A DNA stretch of 64,000 bases from Deroplatys truncata. Its lineage: Eukaryota; Arthropoda; Insecta; Mantodea; Mantidae. Position numbers and translations under genes: made by a program. Below are positions 23,891-37,316 of this stretch, piece after piece. Every line of letters begins with the position of its first letter. Position 1 is the first letter of the stretch. The notes under the pieces were generated by a model. The model saw nothing but the letters and a program-made list of their open reading frames with translations. It ran no database searches and was not told the origin of the DNA. Location of the stretch: the NCBI GenBank assembly GCA_030765065.1, contig CM060976.1:62108539-62172538 (forward strand). The letters are read 5' to 3'.

Positions 23891-25898
23891 TTGTTCCTGT
23901 TTAAAGAAGGAATAACTTTATGAAGTCTTAACTAAAAACAAAATAGCAATTTAGAGAACAGTTTTCTTGCTAACTAGCTCAAGCCTGTCTAAGAATTTTT
24001 AATATAATCCCCTTCAATTTTAAAAGAATGTCTGCGAGCTCATCCAGATGTTTTGCAAAACTTGGATATTTAGACATTTGAAAACCAAAAGGAAATGAAA
24101 ATGCTTCCTCTCTTTCTCATTCATCATAACACAAAATATTTACATAAGTTAATGTAGTGTTTGTTAGAACAATATTGTTTATTGATGGAGATAACACATC
24201 ATGACAATACACAGGGCCATCCATATAAATTCTGAGCTCCCTTCTTAAGTTCTACTTCTATGCATGCATGCACAAACTCATATTATTCTCTCTTCCAAAA
24301 CTCTAGTATTATTGAAATACAGACATTGTATATGTTAATAGAAATAAATTATTCTATATACACGTGCAATGTCTCCATTTTAAGCATGTGTTGTACTGTA
24401 CTCAATTACTAGGTCATTACTTGCCTTGTAAGCATATAGAAAATTCAACAAATTCACTCTGAATCACTTCTTTAATGATCAAGGAAGTTTTATCTTTTCA
24501 GTTTACTTCTCAAAAATGCAATCTAAACTGTGTCTGGCATGTATGTTTATTTCCAAGTTTCAACTCTAAACTATCCAACGGCAGCTATTTACAGGGATAA
24601 TTTACAGCAATATATTCCTATTATTTACTTTTAGGAAACCAAAAGACTATGAAATATCATGCTTTTAGTACAGTAATTTCTTTTATCAGGTTTTCAAAAT
24701 ATAATCAATCCATTGAACATAAGGACCTTTAAAATCTCGGTCCCTAACATCTATCGCCCCTTATGGTTGGCCCTGTGACAGCAATATTCTCTAGCGTATC
24801 TTGCAGAAGAGGAAAACAGTTACCATGCCACACAAATGTCCATACTAACTATACTAACTTAAATGTATTCTAGCAATAGGTCTGTATCCATTTACTTCTA
24901 CACATCAATATAAATAACTTTAAAGTTTGTAAGTATGAAATATCTATACCAATTAGTTTACAAATAAAAGAGGCATCAATCCTCCATTTATACAAATCTA
25001 ATTTGGAAACATTAAAGATTTATACATTCTTTGGGAAACTTAATGGGATTACCATAAAAATAACAGTTTCCACTTCAAATCTATATACAATAGATATACT
25101 TTCATTGACAAATTCACAAGGAACTAATAAACACTAAATAATATCAGTCACTATTATCAACCCCAAAAAAGTTATTGTAAATAACTGATAGCAAGATGTT
25201 CTCAAGAGTCATAAATAATCTCTGGTCCCACTGAACACTGATTTCCAACAAAAGATCCTTCAGAATTCTACTAACATCATTAAGCTTATTTAATGATCAA
25301 GTAATTTAACAGCTTATATCAAAATTCAACAATGCATAGCAGAAATTGGCAAAGTTGCCCTATTATCAAGATTAACTGTGTAATAAAACTGATAATGGTT
25401 TATTATGCATTTTAGCTGAAACTCAGACAAATTATTCATGTATTTTAGCTGTGTGTAAATGTATAAGCATGAGCTGAGCAAGCACTGCAATCTTATTGAC
25501 AAACAACGTATTTGCAAAACTGCCGATAGAAACAATAATGGCCATGATTGTCAATAGCTTCTTTTCAAGTGTTCTCATATCTTATCATGGACAATAATAC
25601 ATTCATCTTGAAATTTTGTTTGAAAAAATACTTGGTATGCATGACATATGCTAAAAATTAGCTGATGTTTTCAATTATAAGGTCCTGAGATAACTGTTGG
25701 CAAGAAAATAATCACTAACAACTGGATACGCTTTTGGTTAGTCCTTTCGCACATGGCAATTTGAATACTCTGCGCTCATTGGATACTACCCAACTTTTTA
25801 ATTCATAGTCAAGATTTTAAACTGCTTTATGTCCATAGATTTGTATATTTCCTTATATAAAGATATTGGCACGAAATAAAATGCACTAACATAATAAT
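23891..25898. other. No gene seen; 3'-UTR-like look
   Basis: ~2 kb of unique-looking AT-rich sequence. Several minus-strand AATAAA-like signals occur near the left end (about 24180). No coding stretch supports a transcript. Confidence 0.4.
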
Positions 25899-26095
25899 CT
25901 GATGTGTTACACTCACATGACTTTCTCTACTCTTGTACAAACTATTTTTACACATGCTTATTTTCCATATGCTTCATGTTAATCAAGATGTTAATCTTAT
26001 TGCTAATTTTCTTGTAGATGCAAAGGGAATTGGTAAGCTTTAAGCGATAGTCAAATATTTTAAGAGCTGGTTGCATTCTCTTTGCATTACCAGGA

Positions 26096-26131
<36 letters not shown>

Positions 26132-26134
26132 AAA

Positions 26135-26187
<53 letters not shown>

Positions 26188-26765
26188 ATTCCCATTTAAG
26201 AAAAAGTATAAGTATTGGAAAATTTAAGAGAATAACAAGCAATATCTCGAAAATGGTTCACTCAACAAAAAAAAATGTATATGACATAAATTGTGTATTT
26301 TAATGTGATCTACATTTTTTGTGTAGTAAAATTTTGGCTATCTCTTATGGTTTACCAGTTATGCAAAAGTCCTTCACAATGAAGAATACTTTTGGAGAAA
26401 TTCCCAGAAAATTCGATATATACATTTCATTTGTCATGAAAATATCTTAAACGTATGATATTTTAATCAAAATCGTTAGAGCCATTTTTTAAAAAATTAA
26501 AATTTTCGAAAAATATTCCATGTAAAGGGTAATCTGGGGTGGGGGGATTTTCTTGAAAACCTTCGTGTCGCATCTGTGGAAGATACTGAACCTAAATGCC
26601 AAGTTTGGTGTTTATCCGACTGTTCGTTTCTGAGTTATGCTGTTCACAGTTATGCTTTTTTTTGATTCAGGGGGCCCCAAAACATATATTTCCGGTGAAA
26701 TCTCGGTATCGAATTTTTGGGTGGAATACAATACTTCCCTGCTTACTCGTAGAGAAAGTAAAAAA
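25899..26765 (+). repeat. R850 repeat, full-length copy with internal microsatellite
   Basis: It begins CTGATGTGTTACACTCACAT and ends GTAGAGAAAGTAAAA. ACTTTCTCTAC near the start and its inverse GTAGAGAAAGT at the end form an 11-bp perfect inverted pair. Shared landmarks include TTTAAGCGATAGTCAAAT, TGTTCACAGTTATGC and AATTTTTGGGTGGAATACA. A poly-A/(AAT)n run replaces ~70 bp of its middle. Confidence 0.75.
26097..26185. repeat. Poly-A plus (AAT)n tract
   Basis: About 33 A, then about 17 AAT units, inside R850. It could be the tail of a small retroposon insertion or simple-repeat growth. Confidence 0.9.
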
Positions 26766-29700
26766 CAGCATTTCTGTATGGATTAATTCTTGTTTATGTT
26801 TTTATGTTTAGGAGCGAACAAGAGGCATAAACTTTTAGACCCTTTAGTGTTCCTGTTATCAAATAAACATACTAATCTGAGATGGATTTGAAATGAAACT
26901 TCCCTTCAACTGTCTTTCAGGCTTGCTTATTTGCATGTGCACAACCTGACTTTTGAAACAATTTTTCCTAGGGCTTGTGCTATGATTGGCAGATAAACAC
27001 GTTTAAAATGATCCAACATTTTGTACATTTATCTGAAAGTTGGATCGAAAACATGAACTACGTCTGCATATTCACAATATGGAAGAATATCCTCAGGATT
27101 AGCAAATCAAAAAATCGAAGCAGTGTTTAACTGGCAATCTGGCAAATAAATATCAGAGATAAATAAAGATGGCTCTAAGTAGTATTGGATTTTTAATCTA
27201 TGAGCTCTAGAAAAAATTAGTTTTATGAATGTAAGCACTATCTTTTAAGAAAGTATATGCATGCCTTTTGTGGATCTTTATCATTCAGATATGCTTATAT
27301 GGGGAGTATGCAATTTAAATTGATCACGGTGGAAGCCAATATACCAAGCTCCCCGTTTCAAAGATTCCCATGCATTTTATGCATGAGATAGTGCAAAACT
27401 ATTTGAGTTTGATCTGTAACTTAACTGATTGCTTAATTTAGAGGAATACTGAATAAAACAGAGCATGTGGTGGTGTTTTTTTAACTTCAGTGTGGCAAAT
27501 TTGTTGCACCTGCAACTGGTAGGTTAGCTGAATGGTTAAAACCAGTGGTATCTGTGCTTGAAGAAGCTAGATGTTTGGGGTTTTTTAGTAATGTATATAA
27601 TTTTTTTTTTAGTCGATGTTGTCCTACATTTATGCATTTATGCATAAATTGCATTATTTCTGTTATTTACTCTAATGGTTGTTCAAAAGTATAATCTTCA
27701 CGATTGTGTAAAAACTGATAGCACTCAGCAATGTGAAATAGTGGGTGACCTGTATTGAAACTATTCATTATACAGAACTGAGATTTCTTTTTCATTTCTG
27801 TATCTTATGCTTTACAACATTACAACTTACATTTTACAACACAATACATTTATATCTGAAAATTAATTTTAAGCTAACATACCAACCAACGTATTATAAT
27901 GAATACTCTTTGCTATTTTCGTAGAAATAATTGGAATATGCTTCAGACCCTGATAATCTATTCATAAGAGCTCTGCTGAAATATTTAACACAGAAAAAAT
28001 GGAATAAGTGGTGTCATCATACCTATGTTACAAGCCCAAAATTACTGCATTTGGTGTGGTTTATGACCAATGTAATGAAAACAGTACCCAATCTTGGAGA
28101 TACTAGTGCCTTAGTTAAAATAAAAAAAATAATTATATCTACAGTGCATGTATCTAGTAGTTTATCTGCGATCATAGTACAGGCCCTAAATCCAACAATA
28201 CACAAGGAGTAAAAGCTGCTCTAGATATTCATGTGTATGAAACCTGTCTTACCTGAAAATATTAGCCTTTTGTCAAAAACTCTTGTTCTGCAGCTATGCT
28301 TTATATAACATATTAATTCCTCCCTTTGCCTTACCTGCATTACTTTTTAATATTGTATAAATGCAACAATGCTCCAGAGAGCTTAAAAAGCAACAGGATG
28401 GCAGAAATCTGCAAGTATGATGATACAGAAATGTTTTGTTATAGGTAACCTCAGCAAAGTTTGCATGAGGTTAAGTGGATTAGCACTTCCAAAATAATGA
28501 ATTTTAAGACTGATGGTTGAAATCTGGTATTACAAGATAATTTAACTATTCAATTTTAATTCATCACCTCAGCTGAAAAGTTAATTCAAATAAATTGTAT
28601 CAGTGTTGATGGATTCAAATTATGCATTTACTGTTAATTTTTTCTTGAGTGTATCAAAGAGAACACCAAAGATATTAATTTTAATTCTGACTTTAAAAAT
28701 ATTGGCTAGTATAACTTGTAAAGTTTCATTTGCAGTCGAGAGATTGAAGCAGTGCATGCAAGCCAAAAGAATATACTGTGTCTGCTCAGCATAATTCCAT
28801 TATGTATAACGAATCTGTTGCAATAATGTGGTATGCAAGCAATGAAATGCAATCATTGTTGAACATTTGTTTATGTTTTAGCATGACTGACCTTCATGAT
28901 GCAAAATGTTACCAATTTGATCACTCATTACTAAATTATTTAAAAGATCTTCCACATGTGATGGCAGAAAAAGCATAACATTTAGAAATTGTATGCAGAT
29001 GAAAATATATATGCTTTAAAAATTCTGCCAACTCTGAGGTTAGTGCTTTATAAAATTCAGTGAACATTTAAAATCTTTAGGGTTGATTTACAGGAGCATT
29101 TTATACAAACTTTCTTAAATGAACAAATATATAACACAGTCCTCTAGAGAAAAACTTAATAAAACCTTAGGACTTAACAAAAGCTATGAAAACATTAAAA
29201 GCCTGCACATTTCTCTTTTTATTTTACACCATTGCTTATATTGCTTCATTGAAACATTTTCACTTAAAACTTAACTTCTTCCTTTTTATATCCTGAAATG
29301 TAGTTGCTCATCACTTCATTTAAGTTAGGAACAACTGAGAAATTAATAATAGCTAAGTCCACTTGCACACAACAGCAATACAAAATCCTAATCTGCAACT
29401 ACAACACACACTTTTTTCTGCAAATATAGCAGTGATATGTTTAGCAACATAAGTATGACAGCAGCTCTGCCATCATTGAATAATGTACTCTTACACTTTA
29501 AAAAAATTCATAAACAGAAATTAATTACTTTTTTTCCTAATTAATGTTGTGATACAAAGGAGTCACTCTCTTTCAGCAGTGAGTTTTGCATCTGGTTGCC
29601 CATTTTGTAATGATAATCTCACAATATGTTATGAGAAAATAAATTAGCATACAACAATTTTCAGTTTATACTGCTACTATAACGAACACAAACTAGTTAC

Positions 29701-30685
29701 TTTCTAAACATTGGTAGTGAATAATGGTAGTCAATGAAGTTTTAAGATGTTTTAGCAGAGTTGACTGGTCTAGATCAGCTCGGTTTAAATCATATTTCTT
29801 TTTTTTCTCCCAAAAAAAGTAACACTTTTTTCCCCTTCAGGGAACTGTTTTGAAACTTCATAAAATTCAATCAATGATTTCACAAACACTTAGATTTCAT
29901 CAAACTATCAGGCATATGAAGAAGGTAATGGCCTTGCACCCACTGCCAGCACAAGTAGGATCAACATGTTATCAGTATCTTCTAACAGAAAAAGACATCA
30001 TTGACCCAAATGTCAAATTTAATACATAGAAAAGCCAACCTGATAAGGTGCATGAGGAAAAGAATAAAATATATAAACCTACACCATTCCTAAATGTTTC
30101 CTTAAAAGCTGGAACAAATTTGGTCTGCAAAAAGTGAAGATCAAAGATATTCTAATCATTGCACTATTAGGACATATATTCTTGATACGAAACCACTTGT
30201 ATAGCAGTAACTAACTTTTATATTACTTACAAATATTGGTAGATTTATTTACTTTTGTTTTATTCTTATGATTATTCCCTTTTTAAATTGTGAATTACTT
30301 GTAAAATATGCATATGCTTCTGTTTCATACTTCCTCTTCTTTTCTTCATAACTATGGTAACTTGATTATTAATACTGTTCTGACCATTGTGGCAGCCTAC
30401 AAGTACAGTGAGTCATGCTGAATAAAAAAAAATTTGATATGGTTTAATGCCAAATTTAATGATGTTAAAAAGCAAATTATTTCCTTAAACAATTTATCAT
30501 TTAGTGCTTTTATTTGTAAAATACAGTCTGCATCAAAGCTCCAAATAACTAAAAGTGGCATTTGATTTTGCAAGCTCAAAATATGAGCCCAATTTATTTT
30601 CAGGAGTTAGTCTGTAATGTCAAATGTCAGCTTATGAATATGAGAAAAGCTAAAAGGAATGCAGCTAAAGCATGTTCTAAAGTCA
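26766..30685. other. No gene seen
   Basis: Long AT-rich stretch. Frames near 27931 and 28603 look like ordinary non-coding composition. No repeat shared with other parts of the window was noticed. Confidence 0.4.
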
Positions 30686-31712
30686 GTGCTTCTCCTTCCA
30701 TTCTGGCCACCACATGGCTGCTCAAGCATCGGCTGCCCCAAGTAGCACTCCGCCAAAACAGTTATAATATTCCCGCAACTGCCTCACATTCTTATAGTTC
30801 TTATAGAGATGTTGGAAATGCTATGCTTCTCTATCCACACATTTCTGGCATCTTCTCAGAAATTTTCATTCACACTCGAGATTTCAATATCTGAAGTTGA
30901 GTGAATTTCTCACCTTTTTTTTTATATACACCTTATTTTTCATGTGCTCATCAGTCTGGTAAATTTCTGAAATTGGATTTTGCAAAATAAGAGTAAATGA
31001 TTTATGCTTAATGTTCTTTTCTGATGAAGCATGGTTCCATTTATATGGCTACGTTTTGTTGCAAAATAACATACTGAAGTACAGAGAAAGCCAATTTACA
31101 CACCAGATACCCTTGCATGATGTGCAGTAAATGCATACAGAATAAGAGAACCTGTTTTTTTTTTTAACAAACAAGAAATGCAGGGCAACAGATACAAGAA
31201 TGTCATACTCACAACATTTTTTGAACAGTTGACTGATGCTGAATATCAGTCTGGATTTTTCTAACAAATATCTGCTACCGCGCATCCGCTGATAGCTGTT
31301 AAATTTAATTCAGGACATTTTTAAAGATATGGTAATTAGTAAAGGATTATGGCCCTTGTGATCCCCTGATTTAACTGCATGCAATTTTTTTATATGGGGG
31401 AACTTACAAATACCCATACATTGGAAGAATTGAATAAAAACATCAGGCTAGAAATTCACTTAGTTTTGAATATTCAACTCTTGAGTGTGAATGCAAATTT
31501 CCTTAAGATATGCCAGGAATGTGTGGGTAGAGGACAATATTTCCAACATCTCTTGTGATAAGGTATGTGCTTATTAGCCTTGTAATTCTAACTATAACTA
31601 TGAGAACGTGAAGTGGTTGCAGGGATATTACACCTCTTTCAATGGTAGATTCAGCCGAGGGGGTGGTATACATGAGCTGTCGAGCGGTGGCCACAATATG
31701 AAGGAGAAGTAC
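30686..31712 (+). mobile_element. Mariner-like element with ~200-bp inverted repeats
   Basis: The left arm (from CTTCTCCTTCCATTCTGGCC) and the minus-strand right arm (from CTTCTCCTTCATATTGTGGC) stay alignable for about 200 bp. Shared stretches include AGAGATGTTGGAAAT, CTACCCACACATTCCTGGCA (right) against CTATCCACACATTTCTGGCA (left), and CATTCACACTC. A decayed transposase lies between them. It is in the intergenic DNA downstream of SMAP. Confidence 0.8.
31010..31480 (+). pseudogene. Decayed mariner/IS630-type transposase fragment
   Basis: SDEAWFHLYGYV at about 31020 carries the first catalytic Asp in the usual SDEAxFHLxGY context, followed by HQIPLHD (31100). Near 31360 SPDLTACNFFIWGNL matches the third-acid block, but the expected CDFF is CNFF, so the third Asp is lost. 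Several stops intervene. No N-terminal helix-turn-helix domain is seen, so the element was already deleted when it decayed. Confidence 0.7.
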
Positions 31713-32993
31713 TGTATTACCTACCCTCTATAGCACACCTTTGTTCAATCAAGCATCTTCAAGCTAACATCAAGCTGACTTGGTTAATTCATACTTCTAA
31801 AATAGACTGCAAAATGAAAAGCCTTCTAAATTAGCATTTATATTCAAACTAATTAATTTCAATGATTATGTATTACCTCATTTTCTGTTCCCTAGAAAAT
31901 ATTTTTACATATCATTTCACATAGTTATTTAATTTGATTTAATCCTGAGTGCTTAATAATTAGAGCTTGGAAGTTAGTGGCTGAAAATCATTAAAAATTA
32001 CCTACAGCATGATTTCCAATCTCTGAAAACATATGAACATTTTAAAAAATGACTAATAGGTACTTTAATTTTTTTAAATACTGCACAGGATCACAAATTT
32101 AGATATAAACCTAAAACTTGGGGAAAGAGCGAATATAACAGGGAGAAAAAATAATTGGTTGTCTATTTCCATACCTTATGAAGTCTGCCTAACAAAACAG
32201 TTCAGAAAATGGACGAACTTGCTTTGGAATGGAAAAACAATTTACAAGTACTACTTTACAATATGGATTCATTTCAAACCTTTACAAATGCCATAAGACA
32301 CTGGAATTTTTTCATTATCTCTACTTTTGAATTCAAAGGTAGAGATTCTTCTGATGAACGTGTTGCTTTCTTTTGCTGGAGTGAAAATATACTTACTCCA
32401 GGAAATACAAATAATTTTTGCATTAGCATTTTATTTGTTTTGTTTGCTACATATATGCGCTCCACTATCACATATGTGTGAAGTGTTTGCATTTCCTCAA
32501 TGGCTACCATTATTCTGCTTCACAAAGAAGAAGTAGAATGAAGGCATGGAATCCAAAATTATGAATCTCATGTTTCTTATCGTTCTAGAATATAGAAGCA
32601 TTATATTTACAAACAACAAATTAATCATATCTTTGAAAGTTAAATAATTTTGTATACATTCAACCACAGGCCAAAATATCCAACAATAAGCACATATCAT
32701 TTTTCTTCCTAGCTATTTTCAAGTAATATGAATATAACTATTCAGTCACTGTACACTGCAGTGATGTATAACTAGAATCAAATAATTATGCTCCTTTTAA
32801 TTTAAACAATGCATAACTTTTAAAACACACCCAAGGATTTATAAAATATTTCCTAATCACCCACTCTACTGTACACCTAGAATTTTTCTTTTCTTCTTTG
32901 TCTGTTCGATTCATTCTTACAAGCCTGAGAAAAAGTGAGGCCCTTAAAATAAAACTGTTGGAACAGCACCAAAATTAGTACGCAACTAGTACC
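31713..32993. other. 3' flank of SMAP; probable 3' UTR near the stop
   Basis: No coding sequence. On the minus strand this follows directly after the SMAP stop codon at 32996-32994, so at least its right-hand part should be 3' UTR. Several TTTATT (AATAAA on minus) sites are present, and the poly-A site cannot be chosen from sequence alone. Confidence 0.4.
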
Positions 32994-33233
32994 TTACTGC
33001 CATAGATTCGTTGCCAGTGTGTGGCCAGCAGCAGCAGTAGGTTGTGGGAAGGCACCAATTCCCACTCCGCTGGTGGCAGGATTGGCCATAGCAGGCTGAA
33101 GGTTCATACCAATGCCAGTTATTTGCATTCCCATAGTAGGTTGTACCTGGCCTTGGAGCCCGACCATTGTTTGGGGCTGCGGTGCCATCATTGGAGAAGC
33201 TCCCAAGTTCAACCGTGCCATCTGCTGAGGTAG
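32994..33233 (-). CDS. SMAP: SMAP (ArfGAP) terminal coding exon
   Basis: The exon encodes 79 residues and a TAA stop. It starts LPQQMARLNLGASPMM directly after an acceptor (AATGCATGTTTGCAG) and ends GHTLATNLWQ. A Gln/Met/Gly/Pro-rich C-terminus of this kind, with QQMA near its start and TLxxxLW at the very end, matches the tails of stromal membrane-associated proteins (SMAP1/2), ArfGAPs for Arf6/Arf1 that act on clathrin-coated membranes. The exon begins in phase 0 and joins in frame to the phase-0 exons at 48252 and 61931. The ArfGAP zinc-finger exons must lie to the right of the window. Codon use and GC content are clearly higher than in surrounding DNA. The family call rests on tail similarity only. 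Confidence 0.85.
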   Translation of the reverse strand, partial: LPQQMARLNLGASPMMAPQPQTMVGLQGQVQPTMGMQITGIGMNLQPAMANPATSGVGIGAFPQPTAAAGHTLATNLWQ

Positions 33234-35574
33234 CTGCAAACATGCATTAATATATTTTCAATACAATGGTAATCTATAAGTGTTTATACATTTTATAAAA
33301 GTATTTTTTGGTAATTTTATATTTTCAGGAATTTTTTTTATTTTATGTAATTATTTTGTTACTTTCTTGACTTTTGCATCATTATTTGGTCATTTTCTTG
33401 CATTTGCAATGAGTATATAATGATTTTTATATTATTCCACGTTTTACATGAGGATAACTTTTCAAACATAAAAAATTTCACTACTCAGCTTAGAAATAAC
33501 AGTAACTTTGTTCAGATTTCAATCACATTCTTGAGAAAAAAATCATATTGCTATTCAATAGTTAGTCTGGAAAACGTTGGTTGTGGGTGGAGAGGTGGCT
33601 ATTGTCAGGGGACCAGGTATCATTACAGTTATGATTTCATGTCCCTTACTAGGGATGAGATGCGTCAGTTTTCCCTTTTTTGTGTTAATGAGTGTGTACA
33701 GTCAGTTGCTATTGTTGTTATCCTTATGTCATGTTATGGGCTGTGAAGACCTCATTTGCTATGAATTTTGTACAACCTGAAAACTCAGAAAAAGTTAATG
33801 CTAGTTTTATAAGAACTGCTTCAAAATCAATTTTCTTAATTTTCTTTTTAGATTCTTCAAACAAGAATCTGAAACAATTATATATTCTTAATTAATTTCT
33901 AAATTAGCTTATTATTCTTATACCTACTTTTTCTGCTTGTATAGCAGTTTTACCCATGTATATATTAGTTTATAACTTTCTGTGCACCATGTTCATTAAA
34001 TTAAATAAATCTTAGTTTTTAGGTCATGTTTTGTAATTATTGTGTAATTTTTTAAAATTGTATAGTCATTTTATAGGTTACTTTTCAAACATTTTTACCT
34101 CATCAAAATTTGGGCCCTGGTTATGACCATTATAATGTTTACTTGCTTCCAGCACATGCCTTGAATGCTGGTTTGCTTTCATCATCAATCATTTATCAAC
34201 TATTGCTGCAAGTGGATACTGTGTTGTTGCCATCTTATAGTGATCATATGAAGTTTTTTTAACAAGGATGTTGCCTGTCAGCATTTTGAAGTTGAACAAG
34301 TTATACTCATGTTGTAGGTGCTACATTGATTGTACAATTTTATAGTGCCATTTTTTGGATCATTTCATGGTTTTTTTTCTTGAAATGTACCTGTTTATGG
34401 CCAATTTTTCTTTCTAGGAGTACTGAGTGTTCATTTATTTTCAGATTTCCTCAGACATGGATTTGAATGCAATTACAGCAGACTCACGATTAATGGAGTC
34501 CTGATTAACCAAGGGAATTGTTGGAAAATAAATACATATTTTTTTGTACCAGTGCGGTTCTAGCGTCCAAGAGAGACAACAGTTTAGCCCAGAAAACTAT
34601 GAAAGACCTTTTCAAAAAGTAATCTCATTTAATGTTGTAGTCCGTTTATCTTTTAATTAAAGTTTTTAATATAAATTTTAAGTAATTATGTTGTAATATA
34701 CAATTACTATAGTTTTAAGTCATTTTTCATTTATGACCTATTAGAACAATCTCTCTGTATTATCCAAGTTTTTCCATATCCGAGGTAGTTTGGATTCATA
34801 TCAACTCAGATAATCATGAGCCTACTGTATTCACTGTCAGGAGAGTGCCAATGGACTAAATACATTTGAAAAGTGCCTCCAATAGCAAAGTTCTATACTA
34901 GGTGTAGAAAGTTCCTTCAGATCCTCTCTCCCTAGCTAGCACCTACTCAAGAATGATACACATAAGGGTAGAAAGATCCCATGGCATGCGTGTGTGTGTG
35001 TGTGTGTGTGTGTGTCTCTCTCTCTTCCTTACATTAAGTTCTTAGAAATGGCATTCTTGTTGATGTCTCTGACTAGATACTGTCCTTCACAAAATAAATA
35101 TGCCAATGATGCACTCAAATTTCTTATTCTCTGTCCTTTGTCAACCATATTTAATGGCACTTATTTTATGCCATCAAATCAACTAGAGGAGAGCATTTTA
35201 TTGTGTGTTTAAGCATTAAGCATGATAGGCATGACATAAAGTCACAAGTATACAAACACAGTAAGAACTAAATCAGTTTGCAAGGATGTATTCTTTTGTA
35301 AGTACTGCACATACTATACTCTCTCCATTAAGAGATAAAAGTAGACAAATGAAACCACATGAGTTGACCACAACATGCCTTCTTCACACTTTTCCTCTCT
35401 TAAATAATTATCCCTTGAAAAATATCACAACTGAGGTATAAGAAAGAACAATTAAGATGAGTTACATCAACAATGTTAAACTAAATATGGAGGAAACTAG
35501 ATGTCATACAATCTTAGAGCTTGTAACAAGTGTCAAAAAAAATTGCATTATTACCAGACATTAAATTCAGTGTC
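33234..35574. other. SMAP intron, left part; no gene seen
   Basis: AT-rich. A GT microsatellite lies at 34988. A stretch near 33570-33780 has somewhat higher GC and short frames but no recognisable family. Confidence 0.5.
34988..35024. repeat. (GT)n(CT)n microsatellite
   Basis: About 13 GT units passing into CTCTCTCTC. Confidence 0.9.
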
Positions 35575-37316
35575 TTCCAGGTTAACAGTACTGATTTAAT
35601 TCCCGGTTATTCTAGTGATCATAATTTTCTTGAAGAAGCAAGTTCAGCCAAATCAGAAACTGATGATTCAGTATCAGATATGAACTTAGAAAAGCTTAAT
35701 GAAAGTTTGGAATCATGGGTGAAATGTCAATTAAGAAGAACAAAATGTATCTCCAACAGAAATTTCAGAAGATAAAATGGACCTTGGAGAAAGGATTTTT
35801 TGTGTTGAAGAAAAAGAAACAAAGGCATCCCCTGATGAGCAGACTAAATGTGGCAGTATAATCAATAATGTTTCTGGAACACCAATGACAGGAATGTTAA
35901 AAGTCAAATTTTAACTGTATTTGAAGATTGGCCATACAGTAAAATTAGGGGAATTAAAATTTGAAGCATCAAATCACATGATTAGTGTTGCAAAGAACCT
36001 AGCTGAGAAAGGGGAATTCTCTCTAGGCCAGAAAGCAAATGTGAAAAAAATTTAGACGCAACTACAGTACAGAAAGTAATGCAATTATTACACAAATGAT
36101 GAAATGTCATGTCATGGTGGGAAAAAACATTTTGTTTCGATAAAAGAAAGGGGACAGAAAGTTCAAAAGCAGAAGAGATTGCTGCTGTCAAATTTGAAGG
36201 AGATATTTGGATCTTTTAAGGACAAATATCCAAATACAAAAGTGAGACCGAAAAAATGTGTACTTCCTGGAGCCAGTGGAACACATTCGGTCTGTGTTTG
36301 TGCTGACTACAAAAACGTCAAGTTACTAACTGACGGCACTAACATTGTGAAGCTGACAGCTGATCTAAATCGCCTACTGCAAAATTACAAAGACCTTCTT
36401 TTACAAATAATGTGTAATTCTGCATCTCCTAGTTGTTATTTCAGAAGGTATCCAAATTGCCCATCAACAGTAGATTTAATGCAATATTTACATCAGGCAT
36501 TTGAAAATAAAATGATAAACGATGATAAACAATGGGCAACTACTGACAGAACGAACTTAGAAATTCTTCAGTCTCCCATTGAAGCATTTTTGGATAAGCT
36601 TCATGCCAAGATAGAAGCATTTACTGCTCAGCAGCAAGCTGCTTTTCTGGCGAGAAGAAAGAAGCTCTCCAAGATGATGAATGCCTCGTAATTTCTGATT
36701 TTTCACAAAATTATGCCTGTGTGATTCAAGTTTCAGTACAGGGCGTCCATTGGAATAAAAATCAGGCCACACTTCATCCATTTGTAATTTATTATAAAGA
36801 ACAAAACTAAACACTACATAAAAGTTTAGTAGGAATTTCAGAATGTCCAAAACACGATACAAATGGCTTCCACCTTTTTCAAAGACAATACAATTTTTGA
36901 AAATCGAAATAGGATATGTGAAAAGAGTTGCATACTTTTCTAATGGGCCAAGTTCTCAGTACAAAAATTGAAAAAAAATTTTCTAACCTATCCTTTCATG
37001 ATGAAGATTTTGGTATAGCAGCAGAACAGCACCTTTTTGGAATTTCCCACAGAAAGGGCCCTGTGATGGAATTGGAAGGGTTACCAATTGGCAACAAGAG
37101 CAAGTCTTCAACCTAATCAGAATCCCATTATGACAGGCAGACATTTGTTTGAGTGGGCAAAAAAGAATATCAGTGCAATTGAGTTTTTCTTTGTGACGAG
37201 TGAGGATTACAAAACTGAATGTGATCTACTACAGTCTCAATATGAGAAGATAAAACTGATAAGTGGCATAGAACATTACATGCTTTCATTCCAGTGTCAA
37301 AATCTGAAGCAATAGT
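35575..37316 (+). pseudogene. Decayed transposase-like gene (FEDWP / LPGA family), copy B
   Basis: This is the more complete copy. Blocks in order: NLEKLNESLESWVKCQLRR (35680); QILTVFEDWPYSKI (35910); an open segment 36104-36691 with KQKRLLLSNLKEIFGSFKDK, VRPKKCVLPGASGTHSVCVC and YKNVKLLTDG, a CNSASPSCYFRRYPNC cysteine cluster, SPIEAFLDKLHAKIEAF and QQQAAFLARRKK; then VSVQGVHWNKNQATLHPFV (36730); YFSNGPSSQYKN (36935); DFGIAAEQHLFGISHRKGP (37005); and HLFEWAKKNISAIEFFF to the end. Four or more frameshifts or stops break it. The cysteine cluster and the late Asp/Asn-rich YFS(N/D)G motif suggest a zinc-binding region followed by an RNase-H-like fold. That is inference. Copy A at 6610 is its paralogue. 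Confidence 0.75.

Noticed and set aside
32986-33243. Alternative minus-strand frame over the SMAP terminal exon
   Set aside because: It starts inside the intron and misses the acceptor phase; the other frame fits the upstream exons and the SMAP tail.
33577-33780. Possible small secreted or membrane protein near 33.6 kb
   Set aside because: Two frames overlap, neither has a clean signal peptide or splice context, and the region lies in a SMAP intron.
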